64,000 nucleotides of DNA, taken from NCBI RefSeq assembly GCF_900107995.1, contig NZ_FNUM01000001.1, positions 259,695 through 323,694 of the forward strand, given 5' to 3'. The DNA is from Alcanivorax sp. DSM 26293 (lineage in GTDB: Bacteria > Pseudomonadota > Gammaproteobacteria > Pseudomonadales > Alcanivoracaceae). A program made the position numbers and the translations under genes. Positions 40,441 through 48,842 of this stretch are shown piece by piece. Position 1 is the stretch's first letter; each line of letters begins with the position of its first letter. Below the pieces are notes generated by a model. That model saw only the letters and a program-made list of their open reading frames with translations, did not search any database and was not told where the DNA came from.

Positions 40441-41131
40441 GGTGCCCTCCCCCGTTCAGTGCGGAAAACGCCACGCTGCGATGGAAACGGTCTGCCACCT
40501 GACTGTCATGGCTGACCATCAGCAAGGCACTGCCCGCGTCTTCGCATTGCTCGCAAAGCAGGGTCAACAGGGTATCGCGGCTATCGGTATCCAACGCGGA
40601 CGTGGGCTCGTCCGCGATGATCAGACCCGGCTTGCCGAACAGGGCCCGGGCCGCGGCCACCCGTTGTTGCTGCCCGAACGACAATTGCCAGGCCGGTAGT
40701 ACCGAGGTGGCGGCATCCAGCCCCAGCCGGTTGAGCAGGTCCTGGGCGGCGTCCCTGCGCTGGCGGTGATTGCTGGCCCCTGCACGCTCACAACGGCGTC
40801 GGGAAAAGCCGGCACTGAGGCAGACGTTCTCCACCCCGCTCAGATACGGCAACAGGTTGAAGGCCTGGAAGATGACACCAATATGGTCCGCCCGGAAAGC
40901 ATCCCGCCGTCGCTGTGACAGTGAGGAAAACGGTTTGCCGGCCACCCGGATATGGCCCTGCCGGGCCGGGCGAATCCCGGTGACCAGCGACAACAGGGTA
41001 CTTTTGCCACAACCACTGGGACCATGAAGCAGTACCCGCTCACCGGGCTGCAGGGCAAAGTGGTCGATATGAATAAAAGGCCGGGCTTGCCCCGGGTGCT
41101 GATAACGCAGGTTATCCAGTTCCAGTACCAC
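40430..41131 (-). CDS. ABC transporter ATP-binding protein, LolD/MacB-like
   Basis: A 233-residue ATPase with a GTG start at 41131 behind GGAG. Walker A LLHGPSGCGKSTLLSL, Q-loop FQAFNLLPYL, Walker B LIIADEPTSALDTD and H-loop MVSHDSQVADRFH are intact. The signature is LSFGQQQRVAAARALF, with Phe-Gly replacing the usual Gly-Gly. It pairs with the FtsX-like permease and lies 2 bp after the zrgA stop. The partner set suggests a zinc-related task. Confidence 0.88.
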   Translation of the reverse strand: MVLELDNLRYQHPGQARPFIHIDHFALQPGERVLLHGPSGCGKSTLLSLVTGIRPARQGHIRVAGKPFSSLSQRRRDAFRADHIGVIFQAFNLLPYLSGVENVCLSAGFSRRRCERAGASNHRQRRDAAQDLLNRLGLDAATSVLPAWQLSFGQQQRVAAARALFGKPGLIIADEPTSALDTDSRDTLLTLLCEQCEDAGSALLMVSHDSQVADRFHRSVAFSALNGGGHHAA

Positions 41132-41133
41132 GA

Positions 41134-41686
<553 letters not shown>

Positions 41687-41709
<23 letters not shown>

Positions 41710-42097
41710 GATGCCCCTCGCAGTCACATTTCTTGCAGGCGCGAATATTGCCAATATGCGCAGTCACCAGACAGATTCCGACCAGAGTGGTGAGCAGGGG
41801 TTCCCACAGGGTGCCATGGAACGCCGATTCGAACACCGCAATCAGACACAACCCGATCAGAGCCATCAGACCGGGCAGCAACACCCAACGCCGACGGTGG
41901 TGACGATAGCCCACCACCATTGCCACTACACTGACCGGCACAATAATGACCAGCAGTGCCTGGTGAAACAGTTCACCCATGCCGCTAAACAGGGACAGTA
42001 AACCGATTGCAAACAGCCCGGCTACGCTGGCCACACAATGGATCATACACAAACCGGACAGGGCGATGGCCGCCTGGTCCAGACGTAAACGTGACAT
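41687..42097 (-). CDS. MerC-domain membrane protein
   Basis: A 136-residue protein starting MSRLRLDQAAIALSGLCMIH at the ATG at 42097. Four hydrophobic helices are visible, with the MerC-type pair SGLCMIHCVASV (Cys-x3-Cys, about 16-20) in the first. A Cys/His-rich cytoplasmic tail (ACKKCDCEGHHEE) ends the protein and could bind Zn. MerC proteins move Hg or other soft metals; small MerC-like proteins next to Zur-linked genes are thought to handle zinc. First gene of the transport operon; I found no Zur box directly upstream. Confidence 0.82.
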
Positions 42098-42458
42098 GGT
42101 TGTCTCCCGGTTTTGAGAATAGCTGCAAGCTACAACGCGAAGAAAGCTCAGCAGATAACGATAAGCTCGGCGCCCGCGCTTGATTGTGATATTCGCGATG
42201 GCAAGCATCGCTTCCCACATCGCCCGAGAGCTTTCCAGAGTCAGGTATTTACCTGTGGGAAGCGATGCTCGTATCGCGAAATCAACCTTGAAGCGCGGCA
42301 ATCAAAAGTCTCGTATGTCCCCGGACTTTCCCGCGTTGCAACTTTGAACTTGAAACTGGTTTTGATCGCGCCGCCAGCGACGCTCCTACGGCAGAGATTG
42401 CAAACCATCGTGCGCTCGCTATCGCCATAGGGGTTTTATAAACGCGTGTTACCTGTAT
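42098..42458. repeat. Intergenic region with REP-like hairpin and shared 29-mer
   Basis: A 361-bp gap between zur and the MerC-like gene. Near-perfect inverted arms at 42193-42219 (TCGCGATGGCAAGCATCGCT...) and 42254-42279 could form a long hairpin. The 29-mer at 42363-42391 is identical to 229-257. The promoter of the MerC-like operon should lie in 42098-42190; I see no Zur-box-like palindrome there. Confidence 0.65.
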
Positions 42459-42917
42459 TTAACCCACGTTGCAGTTCGCACAACGGCCATGCACTTCCAG
42501 CAAGGGGTTCTGCTGGGTCACGAATCCCAGGCTCTTGATACTCTGCTGCAACTCGCTGATGGCCGCCCCCGCCATGGGGGTTTCCTGCACCGCACCGCAA
42601 TCATCACAGAGCAGGAACACGGTGCCCTGGTGACCGTGGTGGCAGGTGATGTGATCGCAGGCCAGGTACTGGTTGGTGGAGCTGAGCCGGTGGGCCAGCC
42701 CCTGCTGCACCAGAAACTCCAGCGCCCGGTAGATGGTGGGCGGCTGGGCGTTTTCCTGATATTGCGCCTTGAACTGGTCCAGCAACTGGTAGGCACTCTG
42801 CGGGCCAGATTGGGCCAGCAGCAACGTCATCACCTGACGCCGCTGGGGGGTCATGCGCACGCCCTGCTCGCGGCAATGCTGTTCGGCGCTGGCGAGAATG
42901 CGGTCGGTGCGGTTCAT
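42459..42917 (-). CDS. zur: Zinc uptake regulator Zur (Fur family)
   Basis: A 152-residue Fur-family repressor starting MNRTDRILASAEQHCREQGV at the ATG at 42917. The winged-helix domain (MTPQRRQVMTLLLAQSGPQS, then QPPTIYRALEFLVQQGLAHR) is followed by metal-binding residues CDHITCHHGHQGTVFLLCDD, with CDDC and a C-terminal CANC pair forming the structural Zn site. It is named Zur rather than Fur because it is last in an operon with a COG0523 GTPase and DUF1826 behind a Zur-box palindrome. It represses zinc-uptake genes when zinc is ample. Confidence 0.92.
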   Translation of the reverse strand: MNRTDRILASAEQHCREQGVRMTPQRRQVMTLLLAQSGPQSAYQLLDQFKAQYQENAQPPTIYRALEFLVQQGLAHRLSSTNQYLACDHITCHHGHQGTVFLLCDDCGAVQETPMAGAAISELQQSIKSLGFVTQQNPLLEVHGRCANCNVG

Positions 42918-42924
42918 GACAGTC

Positions 42925-43554
42925 CTATATATCCAGTGTGACCAGCAGGCGTTGCTGACCGGGAGACACGGGCGGAGACCGGTGGACCACACCCGAGCCC
43001 GGATTATCCCGCCAGGTGTCGCCTTTGAACAGGGCGACCTGCCCGGCCTGTAATTGCTGCACGCTGTCCGCGGCGTAGCGCCCTTCCTGGTCCACGCCCG
43101 GCACCAGCAGCCCGGCCGGCACAGAAGGTGCCGGCAACCACTGGCTACCCGGGCCGCCATAGGTGCACAACATGCGCACCGGGATACGGTCCACATGGAA
43201 GCGAGGGCACATGGGTTTCTCAAGGGCCGTGACGCGCAGGCCCACGCCGGTGGTACCGAACAAACAGGCCATCATCTCCGCCAGCAACGCCAGGTCCTCA
43301 CGCAATGGGGCGAAATCCTCGCCGGGCAACGACCGGGCAATGGAACCGGTCAGGTCGCTGGCATCCAGCCAGCTTTTTATGGCCATTTTCCTGCTGCAGG
43401 CCAGCGTTACCCGCTGCGGGTCAATCGGGCTGCGCCGGTCCCAGACGGCCACCTGTACCGGGTCCATCATCACATCGGTCAGAACGGCGGCATCATCACG
43501 CATGCTCAAACCCGGGGCCGCATAGGCCGCAGGCAATGTCCTTGCCTCGATCAT
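42925..43554 (-). CDS. DUF1826 family protein
   Basis: A 209-residue soluble protein starting MIEARTLPAAYAAPGLSMRD. The ATG at 43554 overlaps the COG0523 stop codon (ATGA) and the gene ends 7 bp before zur, so all three are one transcript. The pattern CPRFHVDRIPVRMLCTYGGP with ALFKGD and VVHRSPPV resembles a cupin-like / 2-oxoglutarate-oxygenase-like core with His and Asp that could bind metal. DUF1826 genes are recurrent Zur-regulon members; the function is unknown. Confidence 0.82.
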   Translation of the reverse strand: MIEARTLPAAYAAPGLSMRDDAAVLTDVMMDPVQVAVWDRRSPIDPQRVTLACSRKMAIKSWLDASDLTGSIARSLPGEDFAPLREDLALLAEMMACLFGTTGVGLRVTALEKPMCPRFHVDRIPVRMLCTYGGPGSQWLPAPSVPAGLLVPGVDQEGRYAADSVQQLQAGQVALFKGDTWRDNPGSGVVHRSPPVSPGQQRLLVTLDI

Positions 43555-44774
43555 CCTGCCATCTCCCACTGCGGGAACGGGTCCTCCAGTTGCTGCCAGA
43601 GTTCCTTGCCCGCGAGCATTTCTTCTTCCGTGAGCAGGCAGGCATCCAGGGCCTGCCGGGTGGCCTCCGGCTGCAGATTGTGGCCGATGAAAACCAGCTC
43701 CTGGCGCATGTCGCCAAAGGGCTCCTGCCATTTCTCCATGATCATGGCGCGATAGTCCGGGTCTGTGGGCCAGTGCTTGTCCGGCACGGTTTTCCAGAAC
43801 AGGCCGGCAGGGCCGTGGTGGGCGATCTCACCGGCCTGGCTCCAGTTGCCGGCAAATTGCGGGCGGCTGGCCAACCAGAAAAACCCCTTGGAGCGCAACA
43901 GCGTTCCGTAGGGCCAGGGCTGTTGCAGAAAGTCCCAGAACCGCTGCGGATGGAAAGGACGGCGGGCCTCATAACTGAAGCTGCTGATACCGTATTCCTC
44001 GGTTTCCGGCAGGTGCTCACCGCGCATTTCCTTGAGCCAGCCCGGCGCCTGCTGGGCTTTTTCAAAATCGAACAGGCCGGTGTCCAGCACCGCATCCAGC
44101 GGCACCATGCCGTGCCTGATGGGTATGATGCGAGCCTCCGGATTGAGCAACCGCAGGGTGGCGGTGAGGGTTTCCAGATCGGCCTCACTGACCAGGTCGG
44201 TTTTGCTGATAAGCAGCACATCGCAGAATTCCACCTGCTCCACCAGCAGATCCACCACATTGCGCTGGTCGTCCTCGCCCAGGCTTTCGCCCTCTTCCTG
44301 AAGGGTGCGGGCACTGCGGTAATCACGCAGAAAATTCACCGCATCTACCACGGTGACCATGGTATCCAGCCGAGCCACCGTAGACAGGCTGTCGCCGTTT
44401 TCGTCTTCGAAGGTAAAGGTTTCCGCCACCGGTAGCGGTTCGGAAATACCGGTGGATTCAATCACCAGATAATCAAAACGCCCCTCCCGGGACAGCCGGG
44501 TCACTTCCAGCAACAGGTCTTCGCGAAGCGTGCAACAGATGCAGCCGTTGCTCATTTCCACCAGCTTTTCTTCGGCGCGATTCAGGGACACCTCATTACT
44601 GACCAGCGCCGCGTCGATATTGATCTCGCTCATGTCATTGACAATCACGGCCACACGGAGCCCGGCACGGTTATTGAGGATATGGTTAAGAACGGTGGTT
44701 TTCCCGGCGCCGAGAAAGCCCGACAGTACAGTGACGGGTAGCTGGCGCGCGGGGGCAGCTGGCTGGGTAGTCAT
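43551..44774 (-). CDS. COG0523 (CobW/ZigA-like) GTPase, zinc metallochaperone
   Basis: A 407-residue G3E GTPase. Walker A LSGFLGAGKTTVLNHIL, the metal-binding CxCC motif SNGCICCTLREDL (about residue 77) and the guanine motif SKTD are present, with a C-terminal CobW_C domain (about 270-380). It probably delivers zinc to client enzymes under zinc limitation, as the Zur-regulated ZigA/ZNG1 group does. It heads the operon with DUF1826 and zur and follows the dksA-like stub and the Zur box. Confidence 0.92.
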   Translation of the reverse strand: MTTQPAAPARQLPVTVLSGFLGAGKTTVLNHILNNRAGLRVAVIVNDMSEINIDAALVSNEVSLNRAEEKLVEMSNGCICCTLREDLLLEVTRLSREGRFDYLVIESTGISEPLPVAETFTFEDENGDSLSTVARLDTMVTVVDAVNFLRDYRSARTLQEEGESLGEDDQRNVVDLLVEQVEFCDVLLISKTDLVSEADLETLTATLRLLNPEARIIPIRHGMVPLDAVLDTGLFDFEKAQQAPGWLKEMRGEHLPETEEYGISSFSYEARRPFHPQRFWDFLQQPWPYGTLLRSKGFFWLASRPQFAGNWSQAGEIAHHGPAGLFWKTVPDKHWPTDPDYRAMIMEKWQEPFGDMRQELVFIGHNLQPEATRQALDACLLTEEEMLAGKELWQQLEDPFPQWEMAG

Positions 44775-44828
44775 GGAATTATCCGGTTCGTGAATGGGCG
44801 TAGTGTCTTTCGTTGGCTTCCAGCCGGG

Positions 44829-44909
44829 TTAAGCAGGCTGCTGGGTTGCATTCATGTAATCCGCCTCGGGCATGGCCAGCAGGGCCTTTTCACTGAGCAC
44901 GTCCGACAT
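44829..44909 (-). pseudogene. Truncated dksA2-like gene (26 codons)
   Basis: A 26-codon frame MSDVLSEKALLAMPEADYMN plus ATQQPA, too short for normal gene calling, starts at the ATG at 44909 behind GGGAGG. The text LSEKALLAMPEADYMNATQQ closely resembles the N terminus of DksA-type proteins (xLLAxPExxYMNxxQ). A full DksA2 is about 130 residues, so some 100 codons are missing before the GTPase gene 54 bp on. In Pseudomonas, Zur-regulated dksA2 precedes the COG0523 gene, exactly this position. It could still be translated as a leader peptide. Confidence 0.6.
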
Positions 44910-44926
44910 GATGGCCTCCCTTTTAA

Positions 44927-44944
44927 GTTATGTTATAACATAAC
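44927..44944. promoter_or_regulatory. Zur box
   Basis: The perfect 18-bp palindrome GTTATGTTATAACATAAC matches the gammaproteobacterial Zur consensus core (ATGTTATAnnATAACAT type). It lies 18 bp ahead of the dksA-like stub and about 150 bp ahead of the COG0523 start, so it should repress the operon in zinc-replete cells. Confidence 0.88.
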
Positions 44945-45018
44945 AATTGACAGGTGCAATCACAGCAACGGAAATCACGCCCATGGCACTCCCGATTCCT
45001 GCCAGCTATGGCGAATGA

Positions 45019-45240
45019 CGACGTTGCATTACTGAGGTTTGCGGACTGGCTCTGACAGAAGCCTTCATACACCAGCGCCTGGCGGCGCTGGAAAATCCCG
45101 ATGACTACATGACCCGGAAATTTATCGCTCTGTACGGAGAAGCCCCACAGGCGACAGACCCGGACCTGGTTCGCCCGGGCTCTGAACGAGCTTACTGGCT
45201 CCCCTGCTCTGGACCGGCGTTGAAAGGCTCCACCTTGTAG
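45019..45240 (+). other. Open frame without start codon, possible gene remnant
   Basis: A plus-strand frame is open for 73 codons and reads like protein (LTEAFIHQRLAALENPDDYM, then TRKFIALYGEAPQA) up to a TAG at 45238. It has no plausible start codon or ribosome-binding site, and its end overlaps the 3' end of the TraB/GumN gene. I do not recognise the family. It may be a fragment left by the same deletion that removed dksA2. Confidence 0.35.
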
Positions 45241-46088
45241 CCCGCATCCTCGAACATCACCAGCAGGCTGTCCGGCCCGCCTAGATGCAGTGCGCCTACC
45301 AGCACCAGGCTCGGCGTGCCTTCCGTCATGGCCTGCTGGATTTTCGGATACCACTGGCGATTACGATCGATGATCAGATTCCGGTAGATACCGGGATATT
45401 CGCTCTCCATTTCATCCGCACCCAGCAGAATATAAAGGCCGTCCAGATCGCCTTCCCGCCAGGCATTAACCGCCTGTTCCATCATACCATCCATGTGCTC
45501 GATACCTTCCAGGGAAGACTCGATCAGGGCGTCGCCACTCTCCTCATTCAGTTGCGCCATGAATGACAGCAGGGTATCGCTGGATTCCAGAAAACCCATT
45601 GACTTGCCCTGCTCGCTCGCCCGGGTGAAATAGTATTCATCAACACCCCGGCCAAAGCCCTGACGCCCCAACTCATGGACCGTCATGGCCATGGCGACCA
45701 TGGCCGGCTTGAAGCTCTGGTAAGTGGCCAGCGGAAAGTTGGCCTGGGCGGCATAGTCCTGCAATTGCCCCCAGACAGGATCGGATAGATCCTTTTTCAG
45801 GGTGCGGCCATCTGGCTGCATCATCATCTGCGTCAGTCGCCGAGAAAAGGCCGGGGTGGCAGACTCAGCCAGATTCGATTCCAGATACAGCTGGTCCGCG
45901 TCCTTGTAGGCCTGCTGCATGGCCGTTGGTGGCGGCAGGTCCGCCGGGCGCAGAAAATGCACAGTGGCCCCCAGCCAGATACGCTTGCCCTCTTTGCTGA
46001 CTTCCCAGACCGGATCCGCCTGGAGGCCGGGTGCCAGAAACAGCAACACCGCCAGTACAGCAACCCGCCGAATAATCCATAACCCCAT
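45192..46088 (-). CDS. TraB/GumN family exported protein
   Basis: A 298-residue protein with an N-terminal signal peptide (RRVAVLAVLLFLAPGLQA, cleavage near ADP). The TraB/GumN motifs are KRIWLGATVHFLRPADLP near the N terminus (GxxH) and SLVLVGALHLGGPDSLLVMF near the C terminus (second GxxH). The family resembles Tiki-like metalloproteases, so it may be a periplasmic peptidase; substrate unknown. Three consecutive ATGs exist; the one at 46088 is best spaced from the ACGGGG site. Confidence 0.85.
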   Translation of the reverse strand: MGLWIIRRVAVLAVLLFLAPGLQADPVWEVSKEGKRIWLGATVHFLRPADLPPPTAMQQAYKDADQLYLESNLAESATPAFSRRLTQMMMQPDGRTLKKDLSDPVWGQLQDYAAQANFPLATYQSFKPAMVAMAMTVHELGRQGFGRGVDEYYFTRASEQGKSMGFLESSDTLLSFMAQLNEESGDALIESSLEGIEHMDGMMEQAVNAWREGDLDGLYILLGADEMESEYPGIYRNLIIDRNRQWYPKIQQAMTEGTPSLVLVGALHLGGPDSLLVMFEDAGYKVEPFNAGPEQGSQ

Positions 46089-46201
46089 CATCATGCCCCG
46101 TTGTTTTTCTTTCAGTGTGTCAGCTTGCGGAGAAAAAGAAAGATGACGGCCTCCTTTGCAGACCTGACCGCGCCATAAACGCCATGCTAGGGTTACGGAC
46201 C

Positions 46202-47578
46202 ATGGATACGATCAAACAACTCGAAACGGTCATGGGCCAGCTGGTCGGCTTTCTCTGGGGGCCACCGCTGGTGATCCTGCTGGTGGGTGGCGGCCTCTTT
46301 TTTCTGCTCTATTCCCGCTTGCTGCCCTACCGCTACCTGCCACAGAGCGTACGTTTGCTTTGGCGCAAACCGGACCGCGATGATCCCGGGCAACTGTCCC
46401 ATTTCCAGGCTCTCAGCACCGCCCTCTCCGGCACGCTGGGCATGGGTAATGTCTCCGGCGTGGCCATTGCCATTGCCATGGGCGGCCCCGGGGCCATCTT
46501 CTGGATGTGGGTCAGTGCGCTGGTCGGGATTGCCACCAAGTTCTATACCTGCACCCTGGCCGTGATGTTCCGTGGCCAGGACAGTGAAGGCCAGTGGCAA
46601 GGCGGCCCCATGTATGTGGTGCGCGAGGGGCTGGGAAAAAAATGGCTGCCGATGGCGTACTTCTTCGCCGTGGCCGGGCTGCTGGGTACCATGCCGATTT
46701 TCCAGATCAATCAACTGGTCCAGGTGCTGCGCGACACCCTGGCGATTCCAGCGGGCCTGGCCAGTGACAATGCCCATTTCACTTTCGACCTGTCGCTGGG
46801 CCTGGTGCTGGCACTGCTGGTAATGATGGTCGCGCTGGGGAAACTGCCACGGCTGGGACGGGTCACCGGCTTGCTGGTGCCGACCATGGTGGTCGGTTAT
46901 CTGCTGCTTACCGCTGTGGTGCTGATCAGCCATGCCAGTGACATCCCGGCGGCTTTTGCCATGATTTTCCAGGATGCGTTCAGTGGCAATGCCGTGGCCG
47001 GTGGCGTGGTGGGCAGCGTCATTATTACCGGCATCCGCCGGGCGGCCTTTTCCAATGAAGCCGGTATCGGTACCGAAGCCATGGCCCATGGCGCCGCCCA
47101 GACCAGGGAGCCCGTCCGCGAGGGCATGGTGGCCATGTTAGGGCCGGTGATTGATACGCTGATTGTCTGTACCTGCACCGCTCTGGTCATTCTCATCAGC
47201 GGCGTCTGGCAAAGCGGTGAAAGTAACGGTGTCACCCTCACTGCCAACGCGTTCGGGGACCTGTTCCCCCATGGTGGCGCCGTGATTCTCGCGGTACTGG
47301 TTTCCCTGCTCAGTCTGAGTACCGTTTTCACTTTCTGGTATTACGGCAGCAAATGTCTGGGCTTTCTGATCGGTGCAAAATACCAGCACTATTACATCTG
47401 GTGGTATCTGGTACTGGTGGTGCTGGGCTCAGTGGCATCGCTGAAACTGGTGGTGAGCCTGGTGGACTCCATGTATGCCCTGATGGCCATCCCCACCATG
47501 ACCTCTGCGCTGCTACTGGCTCCCAAAGTCAATCGGGCGGCGCGGCAATACCTGAAATCGTCTCAAGCATCGCCGTAA
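46202..47578 (+). CDS. Sodium:alanine (AGCS family) symporter
   Basis: A 458-residue inner-membrane symporter starting MDTIKQLETVMGQLVGFLWG at the ATG at 46202 (an in-frame ATG at 46184 is also possible). About eleven hydrophobic helices are visible, with the family signatures GMGNVSGVAIAIAMGGPGAI and AFSNEAGIGTEAMAHGAAQT. It takes up alanine or glycine with Na+. Its 3' end overlaps the convergent HAD gene by 50 bp. Confidence 0.92.
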   Translation: MDTIKQLETVMGQLVGFLWGPPLVILLVGGGLFFLLYSRLLPYRYLPQSVRLLWRKPDRDDPGQLSHFQALSTALSGTLGMGNVSGVAIAIAMGGPGAIFWMWVSALVGIATKFYTCTLAVMFRGQDSEGQWQGGPMYVVREGLGKKWLPMAYFFAVAGLLGTMPIFQINQLVQVLRDTLAIPAGLASDNAHFTFDLSLGLVLALLVMMVALGKLPRLGRVTGLLVPTMVVGYLLLTAVVLISHASDIPAAFAMIFQDAFSGNAVAGGVVGSVIITGIRRAAFSNEAGIGTEAMAHGAAQTREPVREGMVAMLGPVIDTLIVCTCTALVILISGVWQSGESNGVTLTANAFGDLFPHGGAVILAVLVSLLSLSTVFTFWYYGSKCLGFLIGAKYQHYYIWWYLVLVVLGSVASLKLVVSLVDSMYALMAIPTMTSALLLAPKVNRAARQYLKSSQASP

Positions 47579-48158
47579 GCTGTTCAAAGCCGGCAAGATG
47601 CCAGTCCGTCTCGGCCTGGTAGTTGCCAGTTTCCTGAGGGTCGTAAAAACAGCTGATCATCTCCGCCCGCCGGGCGGCCTGCAGGTCATAAATGAAATCC
47701 CCCACGTAGACCAGGTTGGCAGGCGGTAGCCCCCAGGCATCCGCAATCTGCAACAAGCCGTCGGGCACTGGCTTGGGGGCGCAGTCCTCACGGGCCAGCA
47801 TCATATCCACCCGGATGCCAAGACGCGTCAGGGTCAGATCTGCCACCTCCCGGGCGTTACGGGTCAGGATCGCCGTGGGCAGATTGGCCCGCTCGCAATA
47901 CTCAAGGCATTCCCGGGCACCGGGCATCCATTGGGCCCGTTCGGCGCCCCGGCGCTCATGCTGGAGAACGATTTTTTCCGCCGGGGACCGGTCCTCTTCC
48001 GGGAGCGATGCAATATACTCCAGCACCCCCACCCCTTCCGGGCAGGCCAGTTCGTGGCGGATGGCGGTAAAGTCCAGCCTGGAATCCACCAGGGTGCCAT
48101 CCAGATCGAAGATCAGTCCCTGTATCGATGTCAGGGTGTCAGTGTCAGGTGTTTTCAT
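47529..48158 (-). CDS. HAD superfamily phosphatase (phosphoglycolate phosphatase-like)
   Basis: A 209-residue HAD hydrolase. Motif I is GLIFDLDGTLVDSR (nucleophile Asp), motif II the Thr in PTAILTRNAREV, motif III Lys in REDCAPKPVPDGL and motif IV YVGDFIYDLQAA. The helical cap between motifs I and II is of the Gph type. It hydrolyses a small phosphate ester; the substrate is not determined. Single gene. Confidence 0.88.
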   Translation of the reverse strand: MKTPDTDTLTSIQGLIFDLDGTLVDSRLDFTAIRHELACPEGVGVLEYIASLPEEDRSPAEKIVLQHERRGAERAQWMPGARECLEYCERANLPTAILTRNAREVADLTLTRLGIRVDMMLAREDCAPKPVPDGLLQIADAWGLPPANLVYVGDFIYDLQAARRAEMISCFYDPQETGNYQAETDWHLAGFEQLTAMLETISGIAAPPD

Positions 48159-48264
48159 TCAACCAGTGTACCCCGCCAGGCTGTGAAGCCGGCAACAAGG
48201 GGCGCTACCCCCCACATCGGATCTGGGTAATACTGTCAGTCACATTGATTAGGGAGTGATGCTT

Positions 48265-48780
48265 ATGAAACGCTTTGGACAAGCACTCACCGGCCTGGCC
48301 CTGCTGACATTGGTACCTCTCGCCAATGCCGGCGGGATTTATATCGGGGGCGGCCTCTATAACGCCTCAGTGGATGAAAACGTCGACGATGTGAAGTTCG
48401 ATGACGATGACACCACCGGCGCCCTGTTTCTTGGTTGGCGCCCCATCGAGTTGATTGGTGCAGAAATCGGCTACTACGATTTCGGGGAACAGGAGGCTGA
48501 CAACGGTACCCGCATCGAAGGCGGCGCCTTTACCTTGGCTGGGTTGTTGAGTCTTGAGCTGGGCCCGGTCGGTCTGTATGGCAAGGCCGGGGTGGCAGAC
48601 ACTGATTTCGATATCCGCAATGCGGGCGGAGACGATGACGACTCATCCACAGACGCTTTTGGCGGGGTTGGCGCCACCGTTGACCTGCTCGACAAACTGT
48701 ACCTGTATGGCGAGTTCGTGCATTTCGATAATGATATCGGCGTCGATATGATCGGCGCGGGTTTGCGTTACCATTTCTGA
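48265..48780 (+). CDS. Outer-membrane beta-barrel protein (YfaZ/OmpA-like small porin fold)
   Basis: A 171-residue exported protein starting MKRFGQALTGLALLTLVPLA, chosen because AGGGAG is 8 bases upstream of the ATG at 48265; the signal is cleaved after LANA. The mature part alternates polar and aromatic residues in strands (GGIYIGGGLYNAS, IGAEIGYYDFGEQ, LYLYGEFVHF) and ends in RYHF with a terminal Phe, the mark of outer-membrane barrels. Acidic loops (DDDDTT, GGDDDDSS) may bind cations. A terminator follows. Confidence 0.82.
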   Translation: MKRFGQALTGLALLTLVPLANAGGIYIGGGLYNASVDENVDDVKFDDDDTTGALFLGWRPIELIGAEIGYYDFGEQEADNGTRIEGGAFTLAGLLSLELGPVGLYGKAGVADTDFDIRNAGGDDDDSSTDAFGGVGATVDLLDKLYLYGEFVHFDNDIGVDMIGAGLRYHF

Positions 48781-48789
48781 CCAGGCCTC

Positions 48790-48818
48790 TAAAGACGAGC
48801 CCACCGGGCTCGTCTTTA
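48790..48818. terminator. Bidirectional terminator
   Basis: The perfect 13-bp stem TAAAGACGAGCCC (48790-48802) and GGGCTCGTCTTTA (48806-48818) with loop ACC lies between the convergent beta-barrel and foldase 2 genes. Confidence 0.85.
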
Positions 48819-48842
48819 GGTCAGCCCCGAACCGTCCCCGGA

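Noticed and set aside
42098-42190. Second Zur box ahead of the MerC-like gene
   Set aside because: Looked for ATGTTATA/TATAACAT-type palindromes and found none; control of this operon by Zur remains unproven.
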